A DNA stretch of 41,160 nucleotides, from NCBI GenBank assembly GCA_020723085.1, contig DYJN01000035.1, positions 1 to 41,160 of the forward strand, written 5' to 3'. A program made the translations under genes and the position numbers. Shown piece after piece: positions 7,531 through 16,075 of this stretch (position 1 is the first letter of the stretch; the number at the start of each line of letters is the position of its first letter). Source of the DNA: Arcobacter sp. (GTDB lineage Bacteria > Acidobacteriota > Terriglobia > Bryobacterales > Bryobacteraceae). The notes beneath the pieces were generated by a model. It was not told the DNA's origin. It ran no database searches and saw nothing but the letters and a program-made list of their open reading frames with translations.

Positions 7531-9397
7531 TGCCCGTCTTCTCCTGCTCGATCCTGGCGCCCTTCAGCGCCTGACGCACGGCCGTGTTCATGAGGTTTTC
7601 GGCCAGCCGCCGCGTGGCCGCGTCGAGCTTCTCGATGCGGTCCCGGATCAGGCGGTGGTCGCTCGAGTGATAGACCACCTGAAGCTCGTTGATGGCCGCA
7701 TCCACGGCAGCCCGCTCTTCCTCCGTGAGATCCAGCCACGCATCGCTCACGCGCGCCTTCTCGACCGCCGCCAGGATGTTGTCCGCCTCGACCCGCGCCT
7801 CGCGCGCCTGCCGCTCGTTCAGGTCCTCTTCGGCCTTCTCGTACGACTCGCGGATCATCGCCTCCACCTGCTCCTCGGTCAGCCCGTAGCTGGGCTTCAC
7901 CTCGATGCTCTGCTCCTTGCCGCTGCGCAGGTCGCGCGCGGTGACGTTCAGGATGCCGTTGGCGTCGATCAGGAACCGCACCTCGATGCGCGCCATGCCC
8001 GCCGGCATCGGCTCGATGTCCTTCAGATCGAAGCGCGCCAGAGACCGGCAGTCCTTCACCAGCTCGCGCTCCCCCTGCACCACATGGATCAGCACGTTGC
8101 GCTGCCCGTCGACCGAGGTCGTGAAGACCTCCGTAGCCGAAGCCGGAATCGTTGAATTGCGATGGATCAGCCTGCTCACCACGCCGCCCATCGTTTCGAT
8201 GCCGAGCGAAAGGGGTGTGACATCCAGCAGCAGCTTGTCCTGCACGTCGCCCGCCAGGATCGCCGCCTGCACCGCGGCTCCCAGGGCCACTACTTCATCG
8301 GGGTTCAGCTCCGAGTGCGGCTTGGACTGGAACAGCGCCTCCACGGCGCGCCGCACCAGCGGAATGCGCGTCGAGCCGCCCACCAGCACGACCTCGTCGA
8401 TCTGCTCCGGCTCGAGCCCGGCGTCCCGCATCGCCTGGCGGCATGGTCCGAGCGTGCGGTCCACGATGTCGCGGATCAGGTTCTCGAACAGCTCGCGCTT
8501 CAGCTCGCGCTGGTAGCGGCGGCCGCGGTATTCCACGTCGATCACCGTGGCTGGCTGGAACGAGAGTTCCTCCTTGGCGCGGATCACCGCCTGACGGATG
8601 GTCTGCACCGCTTCGCCGTTGTACGAAAGATCCTCGCCCCATTCGCTGGCTATGTCCTCGAGCGCGATGGCCAGCAGGCGGTTGTCGATGTCGTCGCCGC
8701 CCAGATGCGTGTCGCCGTTGGTGGACAGGACTTCGAAGATGCCTTCATGCAGGCGCAGGATCGAAATGTCGAACGTGCCGCCGCCGAGGTCATACACCGC
8801 GACGATGCCCTCGCGCCGCTTGTCCAGCCCGTAGGCGAGCGAGGCGGCCGTGGGCTCGTTCACCAGCCGCAGCACCTCCAGCCCCGCGATGCGGCCCGCA
8901 TCGCGCGTGGCCTGCCGCTGCGCATCGTTGAAGTACGCCGGCACGGTGATCACCGCCTGCGTGATCTCCTCGCCCAGGTGCTGCTCGGCGCGCCGCTTCA
9001 GCTCCTTGAGAATCTGCGCCGAGATCTCCGGCGGCGTGAACAGCCGGTCGCCGAGCGCCAGCCGGATCACCTGCTCGCTGCCTTCCGCGATGCGGAAGGG
9101 GAACAGCTTCAGCTCTTCGGCGACATCTTCGCGTCCGCGTCCCATCAGGCGCTTGACCGAATACACCGTGCGCTCCGGCGCGTCGATCAGCAGCCGGCGC
9201 GCCGCTTCGCCGACGACGAATGAGCCGTCTGAAGCCAGGCTGACGATGCTCGGCGCCATCCGGCTGCCGTCGGCGCCGGGAATGATCTCCGGACCCGTCA
9301 GGTCCATGAATGCCGCCAGCGAATTCGTCGTGCCCAGGTCGATGCCGATGATGCGGCGCTTCCGCGCCGAGGAAAAATCAATCTGAAAAGTGCTCAT
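7511..9397 (-). CDS. hscA: Fe-S cluster chaperone HscA (Hsp70 family)
   Basis: 628 aa Hsp70 of the HscA type. It drives ATP-dependent transfer of Fe-S clusters from IscU to target proteins. The nucleotide-binding domain has [14 protein letters not shown] near the start, [14 protein letters not shown] and [13 protein letters not shown]; the substrate-binding domain starts near [16 protein letters not shown] and is followed by a helical lid. Length and domain order match the family. It lies between hscB (22 bp upstream) and iscX (overlapping). Its assignment to HscA rather than DnaK rests on the isc context, the short lid end and the LPPVK motif in the neighbouring IscU. Confidence 0.95.
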   Translation of the reverse strand: MSTFQIDFSSARKRRIIGIDLGTTNSLAAFMDLTGPEIIPGADGSRMAPSIVSLASDGSFVVGEAARRLLIDAPERTVYSVKRLMGRGREDVAEELKLFPFRIAEGSEQVIRLALGDRLFTPPEISAQILKELKRRAEQHLGEEITQAVITVPAYFNDAQRQATRDAGRIAGLEVLRLVNEPTAASLAYGLDKRREGIVAVYDLGGGTFDISILRLHEGIFEVLSTNGDTHLGGDDIDNRLLAIALEDIASEWGEDLSYNGEAVQTIRQAVIRAKEELSFQPATVIDVEYRGRRYQRELKRELFENLIRDIVDRTLGPCRQAMRDAGLEPEQIDEVVLVGGSTRIPLVRRAVEALFQSKPHSELNPDEVVALGAAVQAAILAGDVQDKLLLDVTPLSLGIETMGGVVSRLIHRNSTIPASATEVFTTSVDGQRNVLIHVVQGERELVKDCRSLARFDLKDIEPMPAGMARIEVRFLIDANGILNVTARDLRSGKEQSIEVKPSYGLTEEQVEAMIRESYEKAEEDLNERQAREARVEADNILAAVEKARVSDAWLDLTEEERAAVDAAINELQVVYHSSDHRLIRDRIEKLDAATRRLAENLMNTAVRQALKGARIEQEKTGNDVERF

Positions 9398-9419
9398 GGG
9401 TTTTGCCGGAACCGCGCCG

Positions 9420-10058
9420 TCAGGCGTTGCGCGCGGTCAGTTGCCTGTCCACTTCCTGGACCAGATTGCTGATGTAGCGGCGGCGGTTCAGAGCGGAACG
9501 GATCTCGGCCAGAATTTGCCTGCGGCCCTCCTCCGGCGCGGCATCGTGGCGGGCGAACATCGCCTCCAGCTCGCGGTCGATGGCTGCCAGCATCCCGAGG
9601 AAGTTGCGCCTCATGGCGTCGAGCTGCGGCAGCGCCTCCGTCTCGCCCCCGCGCAGCTCGTCGAGCGCCATGTTCAGCTCGAAGACCTCCTCCAGCAGCT
9701 CCGGCGGCACGTCCTTGTTCCGCTGATCGCCCACGGGAAACCCTTCTTGCCGCAAGACGTACTCGGCGCGCTGGATCGGATCCTTCAACACGCGGTAAGC
9801 ATCGTTCAAAATCGAAGACGCCTCCAGCGAAAACCGCCGCTCCTGCTCGGAACGCCTCGTATACCGGTCCGGATGCAGCAGCCGGCTGAGCTTGTAGAAG
9901 CGGCTCTTCAGCTCCTCCGGGTCCACCGCCAGCCGCCGGGGCAGGTCGAAGAACTCGAAATAGTCCGGCGTCGGCGCCTGGATCGTGTTGCAATAGCGGC
10001 AGAACAGCGAACCAGCGTCCTTCGCCCCGCAATGCCAGCAGTCGTGCAGGTGTGCCAT
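9420..10058 (-). CDS. hscB: J-domain co-chaperone HscB with N-terminal zinc ribbon
   Basis: 212 aa from the ATG at 10058, which overlaps the iscA stop by one base (TGATG). HscB delivers IscU to HscA and stimulates its ATPase. An N-terminal four-Cys ribbon (CWHC ... CRYC) precedes the J domain ([22 protein letters not shown] in LLHPDRY) and the C-terminal three-helix IscU-binding domain. The ribbon is absent from E. coli HscB but is known from eukaryotic HSCB and some bacteria. An upstream ATG eight codons earlier lies inside iscA and is less likely. Confidence 0.94.
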   Translation of the reverse strand: MAHLHDCWHCGAKDAGSLFCRYCNTIQAPTPDYFEFFDLPRRLAVDPEELKSRFYKLSRLLHPDRYTRRSEQERRFSLEASSILNDAYRVLKDPIQRAEYVLRQEGFPVGDQRNKDVPPELLEEVFELNMALDELRGGETEALPQLDAMRRNFLGMLAAIDRELEAMFARHDAAPEEGRRQILAEIRSALNRRRYISNLVQEVDRQLTARNA

Positions 10059-10387
10059 CAGGCAGAAAACGACGTTCCGCACCCGCAGCTCTTGGCCGCG
10101 TGGGGATTGTCAAACGCGAAGCCCGAGTGCATCAGCGATTCCTTGTAATCGAGCGTCATGCCGTCGAGGAAGATCATGCTCTTCGGATCCACGTAAACCT
10201 CGACGTCCTCGAAGCGGAAGATGTGGTCCGAAGGCCGCGGCTTCGGCTCGTAGCGGAACAGATAACTGAGTCCCGAGCAGCCGCCGCCCTGCACTCCGAG
10301 GCGCAGCCCTCCGCCGCTGACGCCCTGCTTGGCGAATGCCTCGCGGATCTTCTGGACGGCTTTGGGAGTGACGTGAACTTCAGCCAT
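10058..10387 (-). CDS. iscA: A-type Fe-S carrier IscA
   Basis: 109 aa A-type scaffold/carrier. It starts MAEVHVTPKAVQKIREAF and carries the three conserved ligand cysteines in GGCSGLSY and SCGCGTSF. It receives clusters from the IscU/HscA system and passes them to [4Fe-4S] proteins. Located between iscU (65 bp upstream) and hscB (one-base overlap). IscA, ErpA and SufA cannot be separated by motifs alone; the operon position favours IscA. Confidence 0.94.
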   Translation of the reverse strand: MAEVHVTPKAVQKIREAFAKQGVSGGGLRLGVQGGGCSGLSYLFRYEPKPRPSDHIFRFEDVEVYVDPKSMIFLDGMTLDYKESLMHSGFAFDNPHAAKSCGCGTSFSA

Positions 10388-10452
10388 GAGTGCGGTTCCC
10401 CCGCCGGCGCCGGCGCCCGCCGCCCGGACGGACGCCCGCGCCTCCTTCCAGA

Positions 10453-10863
10453 TTATGCCTGCTGCGCGGCGCCGGCAGGCACGCCCGCCTTCTTCTTGTA
10501 GTCCTCGATCGCCGCCTTGATGGCGTCCTCGGCGAGCACCGAGCAGTGGATCTTCACCGGCGGCAGGCTCAGCTCGTTGACGATCACCGTGTTCTTGAGC
10601 TGCATCGCCTCGTCCACCGTCTTGCCCTTGATCAGCTCGGTGGCGAGCGACGAGCTGGCGATCGCCGAGCCGCAGCCGAACGTCTTGAACTTGGCGTCCT
10701 CGATGACGCCCGTCTCGGGGTTCACCTTGATCTGCAGCTTCATCACGTCGCCGCATTCCGGCGCGCCGACAAGCCCGGTGCCCACGTTGGGGTCTCTCTT
10801 GTCCAGGCTGCCGACGTTGCGCGGGTTGCTGTAGTGGTCCAGAACTTTGTCGCTGTATGCCAT
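10453..10863 (-). CDS. iscU: Fe-S scaffold protein IscU
   Basis: 136 aa scaffold on which [2Fe-2S] clusters are built from IscS-derived sulfur. It begins MAYSDKVLDHYSNPRNVG. The three ligand cysteines occur in PECGDVM, FGCGSAIASSS and IHCSVLAEDA, with the assembly Asp in CGD. The LPPVK sequence that HscA recognises is intact (LSLPPVKIHC), consistent with the hscBA genes downstream. It follows iscS by 55 bp. A short Ala/Gln-rich tail ends the protein. Confidence 0.97.
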   Translation of the reverse strand: MAYSDKVLDHYSNPRNVGSLDKRDPNVGTGLVGAPECGDVMKLQIKVNPETGVIEDAKFKTFGCGSAIASSSLATELIKGKTVDEAMQLKNTVIVNELSLPPVKIHCSVLAEDAIKAAIEDYKKKAGVPAGAAQQA

Positions 10864-10918
10864 GGTTTCCTCAAATCCCCTTCTGCATTGGTTTCCGTAC
10901 CGCTTGTCCCGGCTTCGC

Positions 10919-12136
10919 TCAGTGGGCGCTCCACTCGACCTTCTTCAGGTCGATGCCCTCTTTCGCCATCTCGTACAGCGGCGACAGCTCGCGCAGCTTC
11001 CGCACCACCTCCACAACTTTGCCGATGGCGTAGTCGATCTCCTCGTCAGTGGTGAACCGCCCCAGCCCGAAGCGGATCGACGAGTGCGCCAGATCGTCGC
11101 CGGCGCCCAGCGCCTTCAGCACGTAGCTCGGCTCCAGCGTCGCCGACGTGCACGCCGAGCCCGACGATACCGCGATGTCGTTGATGCCCATCAGCAGGCT
11201 CTCGCCTTCCACGTAAGCGAAACTCATGTTCAGGTTGTGCGGCAGCCGCCGCTCCATCGTGCCGTTGATGTAGACCTCGTCGAGCTGCGCCAGAATGCTG
11301 TCCTTCAGCCGGTCGCGCATCGCCCGGATGCGCGGCATCTCTTCCGGCATCAGCTGCTGGCAAAGCTCCGCCGCCTTGCCGAAGCCCACGATCCCCGGCA
11401 CGTTCAGCGTGCCCGAGCGCATGCCGCGCTCGTGCCCGCCGCCGTCCATCTGCGCCGTAAGCTGCACGCGCGGGCTCTTGCGCCGCACATAGAGCGCGCC
11501 CACGCCCTTCGGTCCGTACATCTTGTGCGCCGTGCACGACAGCAGATCGATGTTGTCCGCGATCACGTCCACCGGGATCTTGCCTGCCGCCTGCGTGGCG
11601 TCCGTGTGGAACAGCACGCCCTTCTCGTGGCAGATCCGCCCGATCGCGCGGATGTCCTGGACGGTGCCGATCTCGTTGTTGCCGTACATGATCGACACAA
11701 GGATCGTCTTGTCCGTGATCGAATCCCGCAACTGGTCCAGATCGATCAGCCCGTCCGGGCGTACCGGCAGATAAGTGACCCGGCAGCCCCGCTTCTCCAG
11801 CCGCTTGCACGTGTCGAGCACCGCTTTGTGCTCGGTGGCGGCGGTGATGATGTGGTTGCCCTTCTCGGCGTACATCTCCGCCACGCCCTTGATGGCGAGG
11901 TTGTTCGATTCGGTGGCGCCGCTCGTGAAGACGATCTCCTTCGGGTTGGCGTTGATCAGGGAGGCGATCTGTTTGCGCCCCTTCTCCACCGCTTCTTCAG
12001 CCACCCAGCCGAAGCTGTGATTGCGGCTGGCGGCGTTGCCGAAGTGCTCGCGGAAATACGGCAGCATCGCTTCCAGCACGCGCTCGTCCATCGGCGTCGT
12101 CGCGTGGTAATCGAGATAAATCGGGAATTTCAACAT
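10919..12136 (-). CDS. iscS: Cysteine desulfurase IscS
   Basis: 405 aa PLP enzyme that converts cysteine to alanine and carries the sulfur as a persulfide. It starts [20 protein letters not shown]. The PLP lysine is in [13 protein letters not shown], and the persulfide Cys lies in the long flexible loop [17 protein letters not shown] typical of group I (IscS) desulfurases. The C-terminal FGLGRFTT and IDYAIGKV blocks are normal. ATG 12136 follows a GGAAGGA-type ribosome site and lies 22 bp after iscR. It supplies IscU and probably also tRNA thiolation. Confidence 0.97.
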   Translation of the reverse strand: MLKFPIYLDYHATTPMDERVLEAMLPYFREHFGNAASRNHSFGWVAEEAVEKGRKQIASLINANPKEIVFTSGATESNNLAIKGVAEMYAEKGNHIITAATEHKAVLDTCKRLEKRGCRVTYLPVRPDGLIDLDQLRDSITDKTILVSIMYGNNEIGTVQDIRAIGRICHEKGVLFHTDATQAAGKIPVDVIADNIDLLSCTAHKMYGPKGVGALYVRRKSPRVQLTAQMDGGGHERGMRSGTLNVPGIVGFGKAAELCQQLMPEEMPRIRAMRDRLKDSILAQLDEVYINGTMERRLPHNLNMSFAYVEGESLLMGINDIAVSSGSACTSATLEPSYVLKALGAGDDLAHSSIRFGLGRFTTDEEIDYAIGKVVEVVRKLRELSPLYEMAKEGIDLKKVEWSAH

Positions 12137-12158
12137 GGACGTCCTTCCTCTCCTGTCC

Positions 12159-12623
12159 TCAACCGGGAATGACCGTCAGCGCTCCCCCGAGCCGCGCATG
12201 CCTGCCCCCGCCGGGCGGCGTCTCTTCGCTCAGGTCTGCTATGGTGATGCTCTCCAGCACCTGCTGGATTCGCTCGTGCACCTTGCGCAAAGGTTCGCGC
12301 ACGTTGCAGCACTCCCAGATCTCGCACTCGCCATGCCCGCTGAAGCAGTTGGTCAGCAGTACCGGACCGTCGATGGCGCGGATCACTTCGAGCGCCGTGA
12401 TCAGCGACGGATCCCGCGCGAGGCGGTAGCCGCCGTTTACGCCCTGCTCGCTGAGCAGAAACCCCTCGTGGACCAGCCGCTGCAACACCTTTGAGAGGAT
12501 CGGCGCGGGGATCCCGTATGCTTCGGCCATCTCCTTGGTGCTCGCCGGCCGCTCCTTGCCGAACACGGCAATGTGCTTCAGGCTGATCAGCCCGTAATCG
12601 GCCTTCTTGGTCAGCTTGAGCAT
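12159..12623 (-). CDS. iscR: Rrf2-family regulator IscR
   Basis: 154 aa winged-helix repressor that senses cell Fe-S status through its own cluster. The N-terminal helix-turn-helix region ([35 protein letters not shown]) is followed by the winged part [12 protein letters not shown]. The cluster-binding region has cysteines in [15 protein letters not shown], spaced C-x6-C-x4-CC, slightly different from the C-x5-C-x5-C of E. coli IscR. It is first in the isc operon, immediately behind a promoter that overlaps a candidate Rrf2 operator, so autoregulation is likely. Confidence 0.93.
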   Translation of the reverse strand: MLKLTKKADYGLISLKHIAVFGKERPASTKEMAEAYGIPAPILSKVLQRLVHEGFLLSEQGVNGGYRLARDPSLITALEVIRAIDGPVLLTNCFSGHGECEIWECCNVREPLRKVHERIQQVLESITIADLSEETPPGGGRHARLGGALTVIPG

Positions 12624-12659
12624 CGGTGGCGAATCCTGGACTGAATCGGTCCACTTCCT

Positions 12660-12688
12660 ACTCTAGCATTCTGTACCAAATCGGTCAA
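12660..12688 (-). promoter_or_regulatory. isc operon promoter with overlapping Rrf2/IscR-like site
   Basis: On the minus strand TTGACC (12688-12683) and TAGAGT (12665-12660) are separated by 17 nt, a near-consensus sigma-70 promoter. The iscR ATG is 36 nt downstream of the -10. The -35 and spacer contain GACCGATTTGGTA, close to the half-sites GAC-N7-GTC of known IscR/Rrf2 operators, with one mismatch in the second half. Binding there would block RNA polymerase. Confidence 0.7.
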
Positions 12689-12917
12689 GGATGATCCGCG
12701 CGCATACCAGCGCCGCGGCCTGGACAACAGCGAAAACCAGTCCCTCCTGACGGGGGAGCCGCGCCAGCCGCACGGCGCGGGCGCCGCTGCTTGCGGCCGG
12801 AATTCTGCCGGATTCCTGCCTTCGCGCACGGCGCTCAAACCGTAGGAGATCCCTCTCCCCGTGGGGATGCAGCCTTCGGCCGGCGTCCGGGGCAAGCCCC
12901 GCCGGGATGGGCGGTGA
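12689..12917. other. Intergenic region between the isc promoter and the DUF362 gene
   Basis: No plausible gene was found on either strand. Near the DUF362 stop there is a short GC hairpin (CGGGGC AA GCCCCG, about 12892-12905) without a U-tract. It could stop ribosomes or mark a 3' end but is not a convincing intrinsic terminator. Confidence 0.4.
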
Positions 12918-14006
12918 TCAGCCCAGCCGGATGCGGCGCAGGTCGATCTTCTCTTCGTCGGCGACGCCCAGCCCCAGCATGCCGGCGAGTTCGACGTGCT
13001 CGGGCTGCATGCGGATGAAGTTGCTGTCCTGATCGTCGGGCGCCAGGGCGATGGGCGCCATGCCCATCTGGCCTCGTTTCATGTCGAGCACATTCCATCC
13101 GGTCCGGTCGAGCGCCACGGGATCGGTTCCGAAGTAGAGCGTTTTGTGCTCCCACAGATACTTCGCCGTGCGGCGCGCCGGACCTCCGTGGTAGGCGCCC
13201 TTGACGCCGTCGATGATGTTCAGCACCACCTTCTCGCGGAAGATGGGGTGGTCGACAACGGCGGGGATGAACATGCCGCAGGCGTTGTTGGTGCGGCTGA
13301 CGTGGCTGCGGGCGACGTTGTTGACGAAGCCGTGGCTGAGGTTCTTGAGCGCAATGGTGATGCCCGCGCTCTGGTGGTGTTTCAGCACGCCGAGGTTGAC
13401 CGCCTTGTTCGCGGTCTGCGAAAGGAGCTTCGCCACATAGGAGCGGCGGTGGTGCGGGTCGCGCGGGTTGTGACCCTGGCCCACGAGCGGCAGTTCAATG
13501 TACTGGTCGCGGTCGTATCCGTCCATGTCGAGCTGGAGCTTGTCGTACTTGACCGTGGCGCAGCTCCAGCGGACGCCCTCCGGCAGCCATTTCTGGAAGC
13601 CGCCGCTCAGGAACTCGCTCTGGTAGCGGTCGTAGGCGAAGATGTCGCCGCGCTTGACGCCCGCCGCCTCCAGCCCCGCCACGATCTCCTGAAACACTTC
13701 CGCCGAAGAGATGATGTAAGGCTGGCCTACCGGATTGACCTTGATGATCACGACGTCGCCCGGCTGGAAGAAGAGCCGCCATGCCTCCTGCCAGGAGGGA
13801 GCGCCGGTCAGCTCCATCATGCCGCGGCGCATCATCTCGCGCACCGGCTCGCGCTGGTACACGCCGCCGGCGATGCTGCCCGGATGTTCTACCGCAATCA
13901 CGCGCCCGGGGAACAGCCCCGGGATGCCCAGCCTGCGTTCCTGCGCCAGCGCCCGCGCCTGCGCCGCCGCCAGCGCGGAGAGAAATGCCCTTCGGTTGAA
14001 CTCCAC
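12918..14006 (-). CDS. Tat-exported DUF362-family protein
   Basis: 362 aa from the GTG at 14006, chosen because AGGAGG sits six bases upstream; a GTG six codons earlier would place that site inside the gene. The N-terminus MEFNRRAFLSALAAA is a twin-arginine signal. The rest matches DUF362: GDVVIIKVNPVG, NKAVNLGVLKHHQSAGITIA, NLSHGFVNNVARSH and a C-terminal GTDPVALDRTGW. The family's chemistry is poorly known and no ferredoxin domain is attached here. It is divergent from the LysR gene (149 bp between starts), which may control it. The family call is good; the function is unknown. Confidence 0.83.
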   Translation of the reverse strand: MEFNRRAFLSALAAAQARALAQERRLGIPGLFPGRVIAVEHPGSIAGGVYQREPVREMMRRGMMELTGAPSWQEAWRLFFQPGDVVIIKVNPVGQPYIISSAEVFQEIVAGLEAAGVKRGDIFAYDRYQSEFLSGGFQKWLPEGVRWSCATVKYDKLQLDMDGYDRDQYIELPLVGQGHNPRDPHHRRSYVAKLLSQTANKAVNLGVLKHHQSAGITIALKNLSHGFVNNVARSHVSRTNNACGMFIPAVVDHPIFREKVVLNIIDGVKGAYHGGPARRTAKYLWEHKTLYFGTDPVALDRTGWNVLDMKRGQMGMAPIALAPDDQDSNFIRMQPEHVELAGMLGLGVADEEKIDLRRIRLG

Positions 14007-14155
14007 GGGTGACCTCCTGTTCACAGCTTCTTCTCTTGATGGCGGTGTCGGCGTCCGGCGCGTTACTTGGCGGCGCCGGAGGATCTTCAGTGCGGCTGGT
14101 GCTACGATGGAGGGTAATTCCCGGGCGCCGCGCCCCCCCAGGTGGCTGTACGCCT

Positions 14156-15073
14156 ATGGATCTGGATCAGCTCCACACGTTCCTGGAGATCGTGCGGCTG
14201 AAGAGCTTCTCCAAAGCCGCTTTGACGTGCTACCGCACGCAGCCCGCCATCAGCGCGCAGATCCGGCAGCTGGAACAGGAATTGAACGCAAGCCTGTTCG
14301 AAAGGCTGGGAACCCGCATCCAGCTCACCCCTGCCGGGAGGATTTTCGCCGGCTACGCGGAAAAGATCCTGGATCTCAGGCGGCAGGCTCAGGACGCCAT
14401 CAACGAACTCGAACGGGCGCCGCGTGGCGAACTCGTCATCGCCGCCAACGAAGCCACCTGCATCTACGTCCTGCCGACCGTATTCAGCTCGTTCAAGAAG
14501 CGCTTCCCCAACGTCCAGTTGCTGGTCGACCGCAGCTACGGGCGGCACGTGGTGGAGTCCGTGGTCGACAACCTGGCCGATTTCGGCTTCGCCCAGCTTC
14601 CCGTGCAGGAGAAGCGGCTTCAGGTGGTCCACGTCTATACCGACGAGATCAAGCTCCTCGTGCCTGCCGCGCACCCTCTGGCCGGCGCCGCGGCGGTGAC
14701 GGCGCGCGACATCGCCCCGTATCCGCTGCTGCTGCCGAAAGGAGGCGCCACCAGGACCCGGTTGAACGAGTGGCTGGAGCCGGTGGAAGACGAGATCCGG
14801 ATCTCGATGGAGCTGGATTCGACCGAAATGATCAAGAGGTTTGTGCTGGCGGGAATGGGCATCTCGTTCATGGCGGCATCCCACTTCCGGGAAGGGGCCG
14901 AAGCCGGCCACTTTGCGGCTGTCAGCCTGGCGCCGGAGCCGCTGATGCGGCGGCTCGGGCTCGTCTACCGCAAGGACAAGGCGTTGTCCAAGGCTGCGCT
15001 GGGATTTATCGAAAGCGTCATGGAGCTCGCGGCTCAGAACCAGGCCGCTCCGGCAGCCGGAGGCGTCCGATGA
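14156..15073 (+). CDS. LysR-family transcriptional regulator
   Basis: 305 aa. The N-terminal winged helix-turn-helix is clear (MDLDQLHTFLEIVRLKSFSK, TQPAISAQIRQLEQEL, LFERLGTRIQLTPAG). The C-terminal effector domain has GELVIAANEATCIYVLP, FKKRFPNVQLLVDRS and FVLAGMGISFM, a pattern of CysB/CbbR-like members. The ATG at 14156 is the only start that keeps the usual MD(L)xQL beginning. It is divergent from the DUF362 gene and overlaps the next gene by ATGA. The inducer is not predictable; either the divergent gene or its own operon may be the target. Confidence 0.93.
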   Translation: MDLDQLHTFLEIVRLKSFSKAALTCYRTQPAISAQIRQLEQELNASLFERLGTRIQLTPAGRIFAGYAEKILDLRRQAQDAINELERAPRGELVIAANEATCIYVLPTVFSSFKKRFPNVQLLVDRSYGRHVVESVVDNLADFGFAQLPVQEKRLQVVHVYTDEIKLLVPAAHPLAGAAAVTARDIAPYPLLLPKGGATRTRLNEWLEPVEDEIRISMELDSTEMIKRFVLAGMGISFMAASHFREGAEAGHFAAVSLAPEPLMRRLGLVYRKDKALSKAALGFIESVMELAAQNQAAPAAGGVR

Positions 15074-15405
15074 CGATTCAGACACGGCCGGGGCGGTTCC
15101 GTCATACGGTGATCCTGACGGCGACGGAAAAGGGACTGGAGCGGTTCGATAGCTTGGACGCCATGCCTCCGGTGCTGCGCGCCCAATGCCTTCGGGCGCT
15201 GGAGAGCCGGGCCAGCGGCACGGTGGTGATTGCGGGCGAGGCGGATGCCCGTTGCGCCCGGCCGCAGGCGGAGGAGGCGCCGCCGGCGGCGCCAACCGGG
15301 ACGTGCTGCCAGCCCTCGGGGCGGGGCAGGGAAGTTTGGATCGCCCTCGGACTCCTGCTGGCGGTTCTGGCCGCTGCTGCCTGCATTCTCCTCTGGCGAA
15401 GCTGA
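15070..15405 (+). CDS. Small C-terminally anchored membrane protein, unknown
   Basis: 111 aa, not recognised. The ATG overlaps the LysR stop (ATGA), so it is probably translated by coupling. Residues 1-60 are polar and start MTIQTRPGRFRHTVILTATE. A Pro/Ala/Cys-rich linker (residues about 60-85, with a CC pair) leads to one hydrophobic helix (VWIALGLLLAVLAAAACILL) and a two- to three-residue end, as in a tail-anchored protein. Codon use is like its neighbours. It may be a membrane partner for the LysR or PilZ protein, but nothing in the sequence proves this. Confidence 0.65.
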   Translation: MTIQTRPGRFRHTVILTATEKGLERFDSLDAMPPVLRAQCLRALESRASGTVVIAGEADARCARPQAEEAPPAAPTGTCCQPSGRGREVWIALGLLLAVLAAAACILLWRS

Positions 15406-15456
15406 GCCGCGGCAAAGCGGATTCCAATCTCCGCGGTTCGCGCCGATAAGCAGGAC

Positions 15457-15873
15457 ATGGAACGCCGAAAGACGCGGCGCGAACCGGTGAAGATCCACGC
15501 CGTGCTCAGCACGCTGCATGAGGAAAAGGGTGAGACGCGCAAAGGGCCGCCCGTGCAGGCCCTGCTCGAAGAGATCTCAGGCAGGGGGGCGCGGATCCGC
15601 CTGCCGCTGCCGCTCCGCCCGGGCACGCTCGTGCAACTGGAGACGACGGAGGATCTGCTGCTGGGCGAGATCATTCACTGCCGGGGGGAGCAGGACGGAT
15701 TCGTCGCCGGCATAGAGGTGGATTGCGTGCTGCACTCGGCCGCAGGCGTGCGAGCGCTGATGCGCGCGCTGCTGGAAGAAGCCGCCGGCCCCTCAGGCGG
15801 CGATGCCGCGCAGACCCACGTAAAGCGACACGACGAGCACAGTCATCAGTGCCGCCAGCAGAACCCAGCTTAG
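15457..15873 (+). CDS. PilZ-domain protein
   Basis: 138 aa. It has the PilZ c-di-GMP-binding pattern: an Arg-rich start (MERRKTRREPVKIHAVL) and EEISGRGARIRLPLPL followed by PGTLVQLE, the shape of the RxxxR and (D/N)xSxxG motifs with Glu in place of Asp/Asn. Cyclic-di-GMP binding is therefore likely but not certain. The domain ends near residue 112; the last 26 residues look like non-protein sequence and lie antisense to a small membrane ORF. It is 51 bp after the tail-anchored protein and probably in the same operon. Confidence 0.75.
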   Translation: MERRKTRREPVKIHAVLSTLHEEKGETRKGPPVQALLEEISGRGARIRLPLPLRPGTLVQLETTEDLLLGEIIHCRGEQDGFVAGIEVDCVLHSAAGVRALMRALLEEAAGPSGGDAAQTHVKRHDEHSHQCRQQNPA

Positions 15874-15924
15874 CGCCTCGGCCCGGCGGCTTCGCATGAA
15901 GGCGCGATGGAGTACTCGCTTCAC
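15793..15924 (-). CDS. Possible 43-aa single-helix membrane protein
   Basis: A GTG start at 15924 gives 43 aa; an internal ATG at 15897 would give 34 aa. The product is basic then hydrophobic: MRSRRAEALSWVLLAALMTV continues as a strong membrane helix and ends RGIAA. A minus-strand promoter (TTGAGA, 16 nt, TACACT) lies upstream, giving a leader of about 30 nt. It overlaps the end of the PilZ gene by 81 bp in antisense. No homology is recognised and there is no clear ribosome site, so it is only a candidate. Confidence 0.4.
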   Translation of the reverse strand: MKRVLHRAFMRSRRAEALSWVLLAALMTVLVVSLYVGLRGIAA

Positions 15925-15959
15925 GGCCGTCCCATTCCCATCGAACTAGACGTAGCTAA

Positions 15960-15987
15960 AGTGTACCAGAGTTGCCGAAATTCTCAA
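15960..15987 (-). promoter_or_regulatory. Candidate promoter of the 43-aa membrane ORF
   Basis: Minus-strand TTGAGA (15987-15982) and TACACT (15965-15960) are 16 nt apart. It points away from rfbD toward the small membrane ORF, about 36 nt before its GTG. Confidence 0.4.
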
Positions 15988-16062
15988 CCACCTTCGTCGT
16001 ATCGGCTGTAACCATTTCCGGGATTAGGGGATTTCACGAAGCGGCGCTGCCGGATGCCGCGC

Positions 16063-16068
16063 TATATT
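16063..16068 (+). promoter_or_regulatory. Candidate -10 element of rfbD (leaderless)
   Basis: TATATT ends seven bases before the rfbD ATG, so transcription would begin at or next to the start codon. No good -35 was seen. Confidence 0.45.
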
Positions 16069-16075
16069 ACGAAGC

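Noticed and set aside
8162-9223. 353-codon plus-strand ORF inside hscA
   Set aside because: Entirely antisense to a conserved Hsp70 and without protein-like features.
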